Shown here: piece after piece, positions 18,566 to 27,625 of the stretch
How the letters are laid out: each line of letters opens with the position of its first letter
How positions within the stretch are numbered: position 1 is the first letter of the stretch
Assembly (NCBI GenBank): GCA_041946965.1
Contig: JBHGBM010000026.1
Coordinates: 1 to 63,755, forward strand
DNA: 63,755 nt
Source of the DNA: JBHGBM01 sp041946965
GTDB lineage: Bacteria; Acidobacteriota; Terriglobia; Bryobacterales; Bryobacteraceae
Direction of reading: 5' to 3'
The notes under the pieces: generated by a model
The model's database searches: none
Seen by the model: only the letters and a program-made list of their open reading frames with translations
Told to the model about the DNA's origin: nothing
Translations under genes and position numbers: made by a program

Positions 18566-19942
18566 ATGCGCACCGAAATCTGGCGGGTTTGGCCGGTCGC
18601 GGCCGCGCTCGCCCTCCTCTCCGCCTGCACGCAGGCCGATAAGTCCCAGACGCCGGCGCCTGCCGCGCCCGCAGCGCCCGGCAAACTCATTGCGCGGACC
18701 TACAATTCGGGGTTTCCCCGTTCGCACGACACGTACAACGCCATGGGCGCCGCCTCCAACGGCAAGATCTATTACGTGCTCTCGACCGAGGCGATCGACG
18801 TGGGCGCGCAGATGTATTCGTTCGATCCCGCCACCGGCAAGATCGAGCACCTGGCCGATCTGAATGAAGCCTGTGGAGAAGCCGGCAAGAAGATGATCTC
18901 CCAGGGCAAGTCGCACGTGAACTTCGTGGAGCACGCGGGCAAGCTGTATTTCGCAACCCACATCGGGTATTACTCCATCATCGACGGCATGGAGAAACCC
19001 GGCGTGCCCCCGCCCGGTTACACGGCTTACCCCGGCGGCCACTTTCTCTCCTACGATATGGCCAGCGGCAAGTTTGAAGACCTCGGTATGGCCCCCAAGC
19101 ACGAGGGCATCATCACCATGAACATGGACGGGCCGCGCGGCCGCATCTACGCGATCACATGGCCCACCGGCCGTTTCCTTCGTTACGACCTGGCGAAGAA
19201 GGACCTGAAAGACCTGGGCCCGGTGGCGCTGGATGGCGAGAACGGGAAGGGCAACCGCTACCGCACGATCTGCCGGTCCATCGCCATCGATCCGCGCGAT
19301 GGCTCGGCCTATTTCACCAACGGCGACGGCGACATCCTGCGCTGCCGTCCCGAAGCGGACCGGATCGAAACCGTGCAGGGCGACGATATGCGGAAGGACT
19401 ATTTCGGCCTCTACGATCCCGCCTCGGCCGGACACATGGGCTACAACTGGCGGCAGACCGCGTGGTATCCGGCCGGCAGCGCCGTCTACGGCGTGCACGG
19501 AAATTCCGGATACCTGTTCCGCTTCGATCCCAAAGGACCGCGCGTGGAAGTGCTCGACCGGATCACTTCGCTGCCCTCGCAGCGGGCCGGCATGTTCGAC
19601 CAGTTCAGTTACGGCTACCTGGGCTTCGCGCTCGCTCCGGACGGACGCAGCCTGCACTACCTGACGGGCGGACCGATTTACGTGGACGGTAAGCGCGTGC
19701 TCGGGAAAGCCTCCACCGCTAAGGGCGAATCTAAGGGCCAAGAAGACCTGCACCTGATCACGTACGACATTCCCACGAGCCGTTACACCGACCACGGGGC
19801 CATCTTCTACCCGGACGGCCAGCGCCCGGCGTACGTGAACTCGATTGCGGTGGGCAAGGACCGCACCACGTACTTCCTTGCAAGGATCACGGAAAACGGC
19901 GCCATGCGCGCGGACCTGGTCGCCGTCCCGCTACCGAAATGA
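18566..19942 (+). CDS. Lipoprotein with a beta-propeller-like fold
   Basis: The product is 458 aa. The signal peptide ends in a lipobox LLSAC with Cys21, so the protein should be lipid-anchored. A Pro/Ala linker is followed by repeated kelch/NHL-like segments (MGAASNGKIYYVLST, AQMYSFDPATGKIEHLADL, GHFLSYDMASGKFEDLGM, RGRIYAITWPTGRFLRYDLA, DPRDGSAYFTNGDGDILRC). An alternative in-frame ATG lies at 18548. Its stop overlaps the start of the next sulfatase gene (ATGA), so the two are coupled. The function is unknown, and partnership with sulfatase in glycan handling is inference. Confidence 0.78.
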   Translation: MRTEIWRVWPVAAALALLSACTQADKSQTPAPAAPAAPGKLIARTYNSGFPRSHDTYNAMGAASNGKIYYVLSTEAIDVGAQMYSFDPATGKIEHLADLNEACGEAGKKMISQGKSHVNFVEHAGKLYFATHIGYYSIIDGMEKPGVPPPGYTAYPGGHFLSYDMASGKFEDLGMAPKHEGIITMNMDGPRGRIYAITWPTGRFLRYDLAKKDLKDLGPVALDGENGKGNRYRTICRSIAIDPRDGSAYFTNGDGDILRCRPEADRIETVQGDDMRKDYFGLYDPASAGHMGYNWRQTAWYPAGSAVYGVHGNSGYLFRFDPKGPRVEVLDRITSLPSQRAGMFDQFSYGYLGFALAPDGRSLHYLTGGPIYVDGKRVLGKASTAKGESKGQEDLHLITYDIPTSRYTDHGAIFYPDGQRPAYVNSIAVGKDRTTYFLARITENGAMRADLVAVPLPK

Positions 19943-21216
19943 ACACTATCACACGCCGCCATGCCGCCCGCCTGATCGCGGGCGGCGCATTGGCCGGAGC
20001 CGCGGCCGCCGCGCCGCGACGTCCGAACTTCGTTTTCATCCTGCTGGACGACCAGCGCTGGGATGCGCTCGGCTGCATGGGGCATCCGTTTCTGAAGACG
20101 CCCAACATCGACCGCATCGCGCGCGAGGGCGTCATATTCCGCAATTTCTTCGTCACCACGCCGTTGTGCTCGCCGAGCCGCGCCAGCTACCTCACGGGGC
20201 AGTACGTGCACACCCACGGGGTGCGTGACAACACCGACCACGCCGAACTGAGCCATCGCCTGGTGACCTGGCCGCGCCTGCTGCACGACAACGGTTATGA
20301 AACCGCCTACGTCGGCAAGTGGCACATGGGCCGCGACGATTCGCCGCGCCCCGGCTTCGACCGCTGGGTCAGCTTCCAGGGGCAAGGCCAGTATGTGGAT
20401 CCGCTGCTGAACATCGACGGGAGGCGCGTGGAAAGCCCGGGGTACGTGACCGACCTGCTGAGCGGGCACGCGGCGGAGTTTTTGCGGCGCAAGCGCAGCA
20501 AGCCGTTCGCGCTCTACCTGGCGCACAAGGCCGTGCACGGACCCTTTACTCCCGCCGAGCGCTACAAGGACCTGTATTCGACGGAGCCGCTGCCACGCCG
20601 CCCCAACGTTACAGGCAAGGTGAGCGAGCAACTCGTGCGCAACCAGCTTCGCTGCATTCAATCGGTGGACGACGGGGTGGGGCAGGTGCTCAAGGCACTG
20701 GAGGAGACGGGCCAACTGGATGACACCGTGATCGTCTACACCAGCGACAACGGCTACTTCTGGGGCGAGCATGGCCTCGGGGACAAGCGCTGGTCGTACG
20801 AGGAGTCCATCCGCGATCCGTTCCTGGTGCGCTATCCGAAGCTGATCAAGGCCCGCAGCACGGTGGAGGCCGATGCGCTCAACATCGACGTGGCTCCGAC
20901 CATGCTGGAGCTGGCCGGAGTGCGGGCGCCCGCGGCTATGGAAGGGCGTTCGCTGGTTCCGCTGCTGGCGGGAAAGCAGGTGGCTTGGCGCAACGGGTTT
21001 CTGATTGAGTATTTCGCGGAGAAGCAGTTCCCGAAGACGCCTACATGGCGCGGAATCCGCGAGGCGCGGTGGAAGTACACCCACTATCCGGAAGTGCCGG
21101 AGAAGGATGAGCTTTACGACCTGCAATCGGACCCGTACGAGATGCACAACCTGGTTGTGGACCCCGCGGCGAAACCACAGCTCGAACGCCTGCGCGAGCG
21201 GCTGGCGCGAATGTGA
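19939..21216 (+). CDS. Sulfatase (type I, formylglycine-dependent), Tat-exported
   Basis: The product is 425 aa. The N-terminus TRRHAARLIAGGALAGAAAA is a Tat-like signal. NFVFILLDDQRWDALGCMG supplies metal-binding residues. The modification motif is CSPSR with Cys77 in a typical LCSPSRASYLTG context. GYETAYVGKWHMG, YTSDNGYFWGEHGLGDKRW and YDLQSDPYEMHNL are further family segments. The gene overlaps the lipoprotein gene by 4 bp. Together with the first sulfatase and the GH29 fucosidase it points to sulfated glycan degradation, although the exact substrate cannot be read from sequence. Confidence 0.93.
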   Translation: MNTITRRHAARLIAGGALAGAAAAAPRRPNFVFILLDDQRWDALGCMGHPFLKTPNIDRIAREGVIFRNFFVTTPLCSPSRASYLTGQYVHTHGVRDNTDHAELSHRLVTWPRLLHDNGYETAYVGKWHMGRDDSPRPGFDRWVSFQGQGQYVDPLLNIDGRRVESPGYVTDLLSGHAAEFLRRKRSKPFALYLAHKAVHGPFTPAERYKDLYSTEPLPRRPNVTGKVSEQLVRNQLRCIQSVDDGVGQVLKALEETGQLDDTVIVYTSDNGYFWGEHGLGDKRWSYEESIRDPFLVRYPKLIKARSTVEADALNIDVAPTMLELAGVRAPAAMEGRSLVPLLAGKQVAWRNGFLIEYFAEKQFPKTPTWRGIREARWKYTHYPEVPEKDELYDLQSDPYEMHNLVVDPAAKPQLERLRERLARM

Positions 21217-21223
21217 CGCGCAA

Positions 21224-21778
21224 TCAGCTCGCCTTCGTGTAACGGAAGATGAAACTGCTCATCGAGCCCACAGCGTTGCCCGGCGTCCTGAGGCCGAAGT
21301 CATCGAGACCGTGTCCCTGTCCGGTGATCTCGTAGATCCCATCCGCGATCTTCAGCGTGCCGGAAGCGAAGGACCGGAACTCAGTCGGTGAGAACCCCTG
21401 TACGATCACCGTCCCATCCGGCGATACGACGCCTGTCAGCCTCCTTGGGTACACTCCTTGCACGTACAGGCCCGCGAACGCCCTTCCGTTTTGAGTCGTG
21501 ACCTCAAACTGAGCTTCCGGCTGGGCGACGAACTGGGGTTGGCACGCAGCCTTGGCAATATCCGCGGGCGCCTTGCACTCAGGATCGGTGACGTTAGCGA
21601 AAACGCAGGCGTACGTCTCGCCCCTCCAGATCCCGACCATGTCCGGTATCTTGTCCCCGTCCGCCTGGCCGTAGAGAGGTTTCGTGCCGGGAATGAGTAG
21701 AATCGCGCCCAGGCAGGCAGCCAGGACGCACACAGCCGGAACGAGCACTTTCCGGTTCCCATAGGGAAGAACCTTCAT
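21224..21778 (-). CDS. Small exported protein of unknown function
   Basis: The product is 184 aa. It has an N-terminal hydrophobic segment (VLVPAVCVLAACLGAILLI) and a mature part with beta-rich, lipocalin-like repeats (VGIWRGETYACVF, AQFEVTTQNGRAFAGLYVQG, GTVIVQGFSPTEFRSFASG, GIYEITGQGHGLDDFGLR). The ATG at 21778 follows a strong AAAGGAGG, whereas an in-frame ATG at 21799 overlaps that site and is rejected. It sits 36 bp after the NtrC-type regulator on the same strand and 7 bp from the convergent sulfatase. It may be the last gene of the two-component operon. I do not recognise the family. Confidence 0.7.
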   Translation of the reverse strand: MKVLPYGNRKVLVPAVCVLAACLGAILLIPGTKPLYGQADGDKIPDMVGIWRGETYACVFANVTDPECKAPADIAKAACQPQFVAQPEAQFEVTTQNGRAFAGLYVQGVYPRRLTGVVSPDGTVIVQGFSPTEFRSFASGTLKIADGIYEITGQGHGLDDFGLRTPGNAVGSMSSFIFRYTKAS

Positions 21779-21814
21779 AGTTCGATCGCCTCCTTTCAAG
21801 TCAAAAACGCCGTG

Positions 21815-23194
21815 TCACTCGATGCTTTCTTCCGGTTCGTCCTTGCCCTCGATGAGCCGGTAGAGAGTGGCGCGGTGTATGCCGAGGATTTTCGCGGCCT
21901 TGGCCTTGTTGCCCTCCACGCGCTCCAGCACCCGCATGGCGTGGCGGCGGTGGACTTCGGCCAGGGTCAGCATCTCATCGGTTTCCTCCGGTGCACAGGG
22001 CTCGGGCGGCGCCTCGCCGCGGAACTGCTCGGGCAGGTCGCGCGCGTCGATCAGGTCGCTTTCGGCCATCATGCAGGCGTGGCCGAGCGTGTTTTGCAGC
22101 TCGCGTACGTTGCCCGGCCAGGCGTGCCGCGACAGCAGCGCCTGCGCGCGCGGCGTCAGGCCGCGGATCGTTCGCCCGTACTGGGCCGAGAAACGCTCGA
22201 GGAAGTAGCGCACCAGCAGGGGCAGGTCCTCCTTGCGGTCCGCGAGGCGCGGCAACCGGATCTCGAGCATGGAGAGGCGGTAGTAAAGATCTTCGCGGAA
22301 CTGGCCCTTGGCCATCAGCTCGCGCAGGTCGCGGTTGGTGGCGGCCACCACGCGGACGTCGGCTTTGCGGGTGACCGGAGAGCCCACCCGCTGGAACTCG
22401 CCGCTTTCGAGCACGCGCAGCAGCTTGCTCTGGGTCACCAGGGGCATATCGCCGATCTCGTCGAGGAAGACCGTGCCGCCCGCGGCGTACTCGAACAGGC
22501 CCATCTTGTCTTGTTGCGCTCCGGTGAACGCGCCCTTCACGTAGCCGAACAGCTCGCTCTCGAACAGGGTCTCGACGATCGCGGAACAGTTGCACACGGC
22601 GAGCTTCTTGTCTGAGACCGGGCTGAGGCGGTGCATGGCCCGCGCCACCAGTTCCTTGCCCGTGCCGCTGGGGCCGGTGATCAGAGCCGTGCGGAAGTGC
22701 GGCGCCGCGCGGCGGATGCGGGCGAACACATCGAGCATGGCCGGACTGCGGCCCACCATGCCTTCAAACTGCGAGGCGCGCAACATTTCGCGGTCCAGGT
22801 CGAGGGCGCGCCGGCGGGCCCTGCGTTCCGCGATCAGATCCGCCACCTTTTTCCTCAGCAGCGGAATGGGGACGGGCTTGTTCAGGTAGTCCGCCGCGCC
22901 CTTGCGGATGGCCTCCACCGCGGACTCGGTCGAGTAGTGCCCGGTTACCAGGATCACCTCGGTCTCCGGCGCGGTGTCCAGAATGCGTTCCAGCAGCTCC
23001 AGCCCGGTCATGCCCGGCATCATCAGGTCGAGCAGGACGATATCGGGCCTGCGGCGTTTCACAAGTTCGAGTCCCGCGCAGGGCTCGTCAACCGTCAGGA
23101 TCTCGAGGTCTTCCTGGTCGAGCGCTTCCCGCACCAGTTCCAGGCTGGCGGGGTCGTCGTCCACGGCCAGCAGGGTTACGATGTAATCGCTCAT
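21815..23194 (-). CDS. NtrC-family sigma54-dependent response regulator
   Basis: The product is 459 aa. The receiver domain has the phosphoacceptor Asp56 (DIVLLDLMMPGMTG). The AAA+ domain has Walker A GPSGTGKE, the sigma54-contact loop GAFTGA, Walker B GGTVFLDEIGD and the arginine-finger region. A Fis-type helix-turn-helix lies at the end (NKAKAAKILGIHRATLYRLI). It should activate sigma54 promoters when phosphorylated. Its ATG overlaps the stop of the single-domain receiver gene (ATGA). The GAFTGA loop is intact, so it is expected to be a genuine activator. Targets are unknown. Confidence 0.95.
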   Translation of the reverse strand: MSDYIVTLLAVDDDPASLELVREALDQEDLEILTVDEPCAGLELVKRRRPDIVLLDLMMPGMTGLELLERILDTAPETEVILVTGHYSTESAVEAIRKGAADYLNKPVPIPLLRKKVADLIAERRARRRALDLDREMLRASQFEGMVGRSPAMLDVFARIRRAAPHFRTALITGPSGTGKELVARAMHRLSPVSDKKLAVCNCSAIVETLFESELFGYVKGAFTGAQQDKMGLFEYAAGGTVFLDEIGDMPLVTQSKLLRVLESGEFQRVGSPVTRKADVRVVAATNRDLRELMAKGQFREDLYYRLSMLEIRLPRLADRKEDLPLLVRYFLERFSAQYGRTIRGLTPRAQALLSRHAWPGNVRELQNTLGHACMMAESDLIDARDLPEQFRGEAPPEPCAPEETDEMLTLAEVHRRHAMRVLERVEGNKAKAAKILGIHRATLYRLIEGKDEPEESIE

Positions 23195-23565
23195 TCCGTT
23201 CTGTTATCCAGTAGTTCCCGGATCTGGCGGCGCAGGGTGGCGCCGTCCACCGGCTTGGTAATGTAGCCGTCGAAACCGGATTGCAAAGCGCGCTGGCGGT
23301 CGCCGCGCATGGCGAACGCGGTAAGCGCCACCACCCGCAAGCCCGCGTAACGCGGCTCGGCGCGCAGCCGTGCGACCACTTCGTAGCCGTCGAGCACCGG
23401 CATGTTTATATCGAGCAGAACCAGGTCCGGGGGATCCGCCGCGATGCGCTGGAGCGCTTCCTGGCCGTCGGCGGCTTCCGCGATCTCGCGGCCGGGCGCG
23501 CCTAACAGCTCACACAGCAACTCGCGGCTGACGGGGTTGTCATCCACCACGAGGATCTTCTTCAC
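23191..23565 (-). CDS. Single-domain response regulator (receiver only)
   Basis: The product is 124 aa starting at a GTG that overlaps the kinase stop codon (GTGA). It holds only a receiver domain: acidic pocket VVDDN at 6-10, phosphoacceptor Asp52 (DLVLLDINMPVLDGYE), the conserved Thr/Ala segment VVALTAFAM and Lys in YITKPVDG. It has no output domain. It overlaps the NtrC-type gene by 4 bp. It probably acts as a phosphate sink or relay partner between the kinase and the sigma54 activator. That role is inference from operon order. Confidence 0.9.
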   Translation of the reverse strand: MKKILVVDDNPVSRELLCELLGAPGREIAEAADGQEALQRIAADPPDLVLLDINMPVLDGYEVVARLRAEPRYAGLRVVALTAFAMRGDRQRALQSGFDGYITKPVDGATLRRQIRELLDNRTE

Positions 23566-25568
23566 TGTCCCACCCCCAGGGGGGCTTCGGCCGCCGCCGG
23601 GATCGTGAAGAAGAACCGGCTGCCCTTGCCGGGCTCGCTTTCCACTCCGATCTGTCCTCCGTGCAATTCCACCAGCCGGCGCGTGATGGCAAGCCCCAAA
23701 CCGGTGCCTTCCTTGGCGCGCGCCCCGGAACCCGCCTGGTGGAACTCGTCGAAGATCGCCTTGTGTTCGGAGGGCGGGATGCCGACGCCGGTATCGGCGA
23801 CGCTGAACCACAGCCGCTCGCCCGCGGGTTGGGCGAGGACGCGGACGCTGCCGCACTCCGGGGTGAACTTGACCGCGTTGCTCAGCAGGTTGTAGAGGAT
23901 CTGCTTGAACCGCGTCCGGTCGGCATCCACAACCAGCTCGCCGGCCACGGCGCTCTCCAGTTGGATGCGCTTGATTTCCGCGAGCGGCCGGATCATCGCC
24001 AGCACCTCTTCGAGCGCTTCGGCCGGGCTGAAGGTTTCAAAGAGCAGCTCGATGCGGCCGGCGTCGATCTTCGAGAGATCCAGGATGTCGTTGATGACCT
24101 GCAAGAGGTGCCGGCCGCCGGATTGCACGTGTCCGACGAAGCGCTTCTGCCGGTCGGTGAGCGGGCCGCCCGACTGTTCGGCCAGCAGATCGGCGAACCC
24201 GATGATGGCGTTTAACGGGGTGCGCAACTCGTGGCTCATGCGCGCCAGGAACGCGCTCCGCATGCGGCTGGCCTCTTCCACTTCCCGGTTGCGCGCCGCC
24301 AGTTGCTGGTTGGCCGCGGCCAGTTCGTTGGTGCGCTCCTCGACGCGGCGTTCCAGCTCCTGGTTGAGCCGCAGGACTTGGGCCTCGGCGGTGCGGCGCT
24401 GCTCCTGCTCGTGAAGGTACTGCATGCCGAAGCTGAGCTCGGTGGCGATGGCTTCGAGCATCTTTACGTTCTCGGGGGAGTATTCGCCGGCCTCGGAGGC
24501 GTATACGGAGAAGGCGCCCACCAGCCGGCGCGCGACGATCAGCGGGAAGGCGGCCGAGGAGCGGTAGCCGCGCTGCAAGGCGGCTTCGCGCCAGGGCGCC
24601 ATCAGGGGATCGGCGGCGATGTCGTGGCAGATGAAATAGCGCCCCTGCCGCAGGCACGTTCCCGTAGGCCCACGCCCACGGGGATCGTCGCCGAGCGAGA
24701 TATGGATATTGGCGAGGTAACCCTCCTCGACGCCGTAGTGCGCGGCCGGCCGTACGGTCGCGCTGGCCTCGTCCACCAGCCCGACCCAGGCCATGCGGCA
24801 CCCGCCGTCCTCCACGGCCACCCGGCACACCCTCTGGAGCATGTCCACCAGGTCGTTGCTGCGGACCACGGCCTGGCTGGCCTGTGTGAGGACCCAATGG
24901 AGGCGATTCAGGTGTATGAGCTTGGTCTCCGACCGGCGCCTGCGGGAAACCTCCCGAAGCAGGTGGGTGTACACCAGCCCCAGGATGATCAAACTAAGCA
25001 CCGTGCCGGCCACCACGGCAACTTCGGAGACGCGGGCTTGCCGGCGCGCCTCCGCTACGCGGCGTTCGAGCAACGCCTTGGCATCTTCCTCCATGGCGGC
25101 GGCAATCTTGCGGATTTCGCCGGTGAGCCGCTCTCCCTCGCCGGTTTGCAGTAGGGCGACCGCCCCGCGAATGCCCTGACGGTCGCGCGCCTCTATGTTC
25201 ATGGCGTGGAAGGCAATTTTTTTCTCGACGGGAAGATCCAGCGTCTTGAGCCATTTTCGCTGGCCGGGATCCATCGCCGCCAGGTTGCGGAGCTCCGTCA
25301 GGGTTCGCCTGGCCTGCGCGGAGGCGCCGGCGTGCAACTCGGCATAGCGGCGTTCCCCGGATAGCACGTAGGCGCGGGCACTGCTCTCGGCTTCGGTGAT
25401 CTGGGCGTTAAGGTGGCCCAGGTTTTCGATGATCATGTGGCTCTGCGATACCCAACCGGCCGAGTCGATGAAGGAGCCAATGGCCCAGAAGGACGCGGCG
25501 CTGACGGCACAGAGGATAATCAGGGCCGCGCCCAAGCCGGTCCGTATCAAGCCGCCCAAGGCTCGCAT
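23562..25568 (-). CDS. Sensor histidine kinase with CHASE3-like and GAF domains
   Basis: The product is 668 aa. The first membrane helix is at about 8-30. A periplasmic helical CHASE3-like domain follows (NAQITEAESSARAYVLSGER) to about 180, then the second helix VVAGTVLSLIILGLVYTHLL. A GAF domain lies at about 235-390 (RGPTGTCLRQGRYFICHDIA). A coiled coil leads to the HisKA H-box FLARMSHELRTPLNAIIGF near residue 445. The ATP-binding domain carries ILYNLLSNAVKFTP, VADTGVGIPP and EGTGLGLAI. No receiver is fused to it. It is first in a three-gene coupled operon with a lone receiver and an NtrC-type regulator. The signal is unknown. Confidence 0.94.
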   Translation of the reverse strand: MRALGGLIRTGLGAALIILCAVSAASFWAIGSFIDSAGWVSQSHMIIENLGHLNAQITEAESSARAYVLSGERRYAELHAGASAQARRTLTELRNLAAMDPGQRKWLKTLDLPVEKKIAFHAMNIEARDRQGIRGAVALLQTGEGERLTGEIRKIAAAMEEDAKALLERRVAEARRQARVSEVAVVAGTVLSLIILGLVYTHLLREVSRRRRSETKLIHLNRLHWVLTQASQAVVRSNDLVDMLQRVCRVAVEDGGCRMAWVGLVDEASATVRPAAHYGVEEGYLANIHISLGDDPRGRGPTGTCLRQGRYFICHDIAADPLMAPWREAALQRGYRSSAAFPLIVARRLVGAFSVYASEAGEYSPENVKMLEAIATELSFGMQYLHEQEQRRTAEAQVLRLNQELERRVEERTNELAAANQQLAARNREVEEASRMRSAFLARMSHELRTPLNAIIGFADLLAEQSGGPLTDRQKRFVGHVQSGGRHLLQVINDILDLSKIDAGRIELLFETFSPAEALEEVLAMIRPLAEIKRIQLESAVAGELVVDADRTRFKQILYNLLSNAVKFTPECGSVRVLAQPAGERLWFSVADTGVGIPPSEHKAIFDEFHQAGSGARAKEGTGLGLAITRRLVELHGGQIGVESEPGKGSRFFFTIPAAAEAPLGVGQ

Positions 25569-25806
25569 CGTGTGCTTATCTTACTACTTCCGGGTTGCCG
25601 GGGAGCCGCAAAGTCCGCCCCACGGTACGACAGAAGCGTAAAGCACCCGTCGCAATTCGCGCCACATGACCGCCGGGAGCGCATTGTGTAACTTAAGCCA
25701 CTACATGACATTGTGTCCGTTAATCAGTTGATCGGTTTTAGCTTAGATATCAGTATCCGCAGCTGCGTGGTGTTTGGCGGGGCGCGTGCCCTATAGGGCG
25801 GCGGGT

Positions 25807-26316
25807 ATGGCCACTGAGAACACGCTGATTGCGTTGTTAGATACGCCCGGCGAGGCCGCCGAGGCCATTCAGGAACTCAGAGCAGCGTCGTTCGATCCAC
25901 GGGGCGTTTCGGTGGCAGCCAAGGATCCTGCGGCCGAGGAACATGTGGCCTGCTACTACCGGTCCGGGCGGGATGTCCGCTACCTGGGGCAGCTTGGCGG
26001 CTTCTGGAATTCCCTGTGGGAAGAGTTGAGCGGGTGGGCTTTCGTTGCCGTATCTGGTGTGGGGCCCGTGCTGGTGGCCGGTCCGCTGGCGGAGTGGATC
26101 GCACGCGCCGTGGAGAACGCCGCAATTTTCGACGGGTTGTCCGGCCTGGGTGCCGGTCTGTACTGCATGGGCATTCCGAAAGCGGCCATCGCGCAATGCG
26201 AGTCCGCCATCGCGGAGGGGAAATATCTGGTTGTGGCCCACGGTCCGGCGGCGGAAATAGCCCGGGCCAGGAAGGCGCTTAGCGGGCAAATGGTTGGGGC
26301 GAAAAGGCAGCCGTAA
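25807..26316 (+). CDS. Stress-type membrane-associated protein (YflT / general stress 17M-like N-terminus)
   Basis: The product is 169 aa. The N-terminus (TENTLIALLDTPGEAAEAI) resembles the general-stress-protein 17M/YflT module, followed by AAKDPAAEEHVACYY. Two hydrophobic, glycine-rich stretches follow (WAFVAVSGVGPVLVAGPLAE and DGLSGLGAGLYCMGIPKAAI). The C-terminal GKYLVVAHGPAAEIARARKAL resembles the second half of the same fold. The ATG at 25807 is preferred over 25774 by this match. It is a single gene, and its function is not established for the family. Confidence 0.75.
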   Translation: MATENTLIALLDTPGEAAEAIQELRAASFDPRGVSVAAKDPAAEEHVACYYRSGRDVRYLGQLGGFWNSLWEELSGWAFVAVSGVGPVLVAGPLAEWIARAVENAAIFDGLSGLGAGLYCMGIPKAAIAQCESAIAEGKYLVVAHGPAAEIARARKALSGQMVGAKRQP

Positions 26317-26363
26317 CGGGCAGACCACGAAGTGGTGTCCGATCCTGGGGGACGGTTGCCATA

Positions 26364-26393
26364 CGGGGCGCTGGTGGGGAAACCGGCGCCCCG
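26364..26393. terminator. Hairpin between convergent genes (CGGGGCGC stem)
   Basis: CGGGGCGC (26364-26371) and GCGCCCCG (26386-26393) form a perfect 8-bp stem. GGT and ACC inside it add further pairing. It lies between the stress-protein stop and the convergent DUF1634 stop and could serve both strands. There is no T-tract. A smaller ACCAC-GAA-GTGGT hairpin lies at 26324-26336. Confidence 0.5.
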
Positions 26394-26399
26394 AGGGGT

Positions 26400-26762
26400 T
26401 CAGCCCGCTGCGCCGCCCGCCAGACTGTAGAGCAGGATCCCCAGCACCAGCGCCGTAATCGCCACGTAAGTGCGGTCACGTTCCACCGCGAAGGCCACCA
26501 GCGATACAGCCACCCGCGCGATGGGCGTCGCAATCAGGATCAGCAATCCGAGTTGAATGACGCTGGTAGAGTGCAGGTGGAGCACTCCCCGGAGGATTCC
26601 GCCCACGCTGCGCAAATGCTCCGGTTCGCCGTGGAAAACCCGGTAGGCGGCAGGCTCCCATCCGTGCGCGATCAGGTAGGCAATACCACCGGCTTGAACG
26701 ACGGCGGCAGACAAGATCACGCCCCAACGCAACAGCTTACCGATGGTGAGCTCAAGTTTCAC
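26400..26762 (-). CDS. DUF1634 family membrane protein
   Basis: The product is 120 aa starting with a GTG that overlaps the TauE stop (GTGA). It has about three membrane helices (LLRWGVILSAAVVQAGGIAY, SVIQLGLLILIATPIARVAV, VAITALVLGILLYSLAGG), with the DUF1634 features EHLRSVGGILRG and a conserved HGWEP loop. DUF1634 genes often directly follow TauE/SafE-type permeases, as here, so a partner role in anion export is likely. The biochemical function is not known. Confidence 0.85.
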   Translation of the reverse strand: MKLELTIGKLLRWGVILSAAVVQAGGIAYLIAHGWEPAAYRVFHGEPEHLRSVGGILRGVLHLHSTSVIQLGLLILIATPIARVAVSLVAFAVERDRTYVAITALVLGILLYSLAGGAAG

Positions 26763-27595
26763 TTTAGTTTTCCCGCCAGGCCGCCGTAGATCATCTGCAC
26801 GGCCAGGACCGCCACCACTGCCGCAAAAATTCTTCGTAGCCATTCAGTCCGGGCGCCGGTCAGGAAGCGGGCTCCGGCGGTGGCGCCCGCCAGAACCCCA
26901 AGCGTGACCGGCATGGCGAGGCCCGGGTCTACGTAGCCCCGATTCAGGTACACCCCCGCGCTGGCGGCGGCGGTGACGCCGATCATGAAATTGCTGGTGG
27001 TGGCCGAAACCTTGAACGGGATCCGCATGGCTTGGTCCATGGCGAGCACTTTCAGGGCTCCCGAGCCGATGCCTAGCAGGCCCGAAAGCATCCCGGCGCC
27101 GAACATCAGGCCGAAACCGGTCTTGACGCGGGCGACGGCGTAGCTCTGCCAGCCTTCGGAGGTGGGATATCGTCCGTTCAGGGCCAGGCGAGTGGCCAGG
27201 GGATCGGGTTTCCGCACGATATGGTCAGGGAGCCGCCGGCGACTGGCCCAGGCCGAATACAGCAGGACCACGCCGAAGATCACCGCCAAAGCGGAGGTGG
27301 GGGTTCGCGACGCCAGCAATGCACCGGCGATCGCACCGCCGGTGGTGGCGATCTCAAGGAACATCCCGATGCGGACATTCGAAAAGCCCTCGCGCACGTA
27401 GGCAGCCGCGGCTCCGGAAGAAGTGGCGATCACGGAAATGAGGGTGGCGCCGATGGCGTAGCGAATATCGACGCCCAGTACGAGGGTCAACACCGGCGTA
27501 ATCACCACGCCGCCGCCTAGTCCCGTGAGGGCGCCCAGGAAACCGGCGCACGCGGCGATGGCGGAGACCACAAGCGTGAACTCGAGAACGTTCAT
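26759..27595 (-). CDS. TauE/SafE family anion permease
   Basis: The product is 278 aa with about eight membrane helices in two similar halves. Signature segments are FLGALTGLGGGVVITPVL, SVIATSSGAAAAYV and SGLLGIGSGALKVLAMDQAM. Family members move sulfite, sulfoacetate or other organosulfur anions out of the cell, but specificity cannot be read from sequence. It is translationally coupled to a DUF1634 gene downstream and lies 30 bp after the HlyD-type adaptor gene. Since this window has two sulfatases, a sulfur-anion role is tempting but unproven. Confidence 0.9.
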   Translation of the reverse strand: MNVLEFTLVVSAIAACAGFLGALTGLGGGVVITPVLTLVLGVDIRYAIGATLISVIATSSGAAAAYVREGFSNVRIGMFLEIATTGGAIAGALLASRTPTSALAVIFGVVLLYSAWASRRRLPDHIVRKPDPLATRLALNGRYPTSEGWQSYAVARVKTGFGLMFGAGMLSGLLGIGSGALKVLAMDQAMRIPFKVSATTSNFMIGVTAAASAGVYLNRGYVDPGLAMPVTLGVLAGATAGARFLTGARTEWLRRIFAAVVAVLAVQMIYGGLAGKLK

Positions 27596-27625
27596 AGCGC
27601 CCTGCTCCGATTCTGGTTCAGGTCC

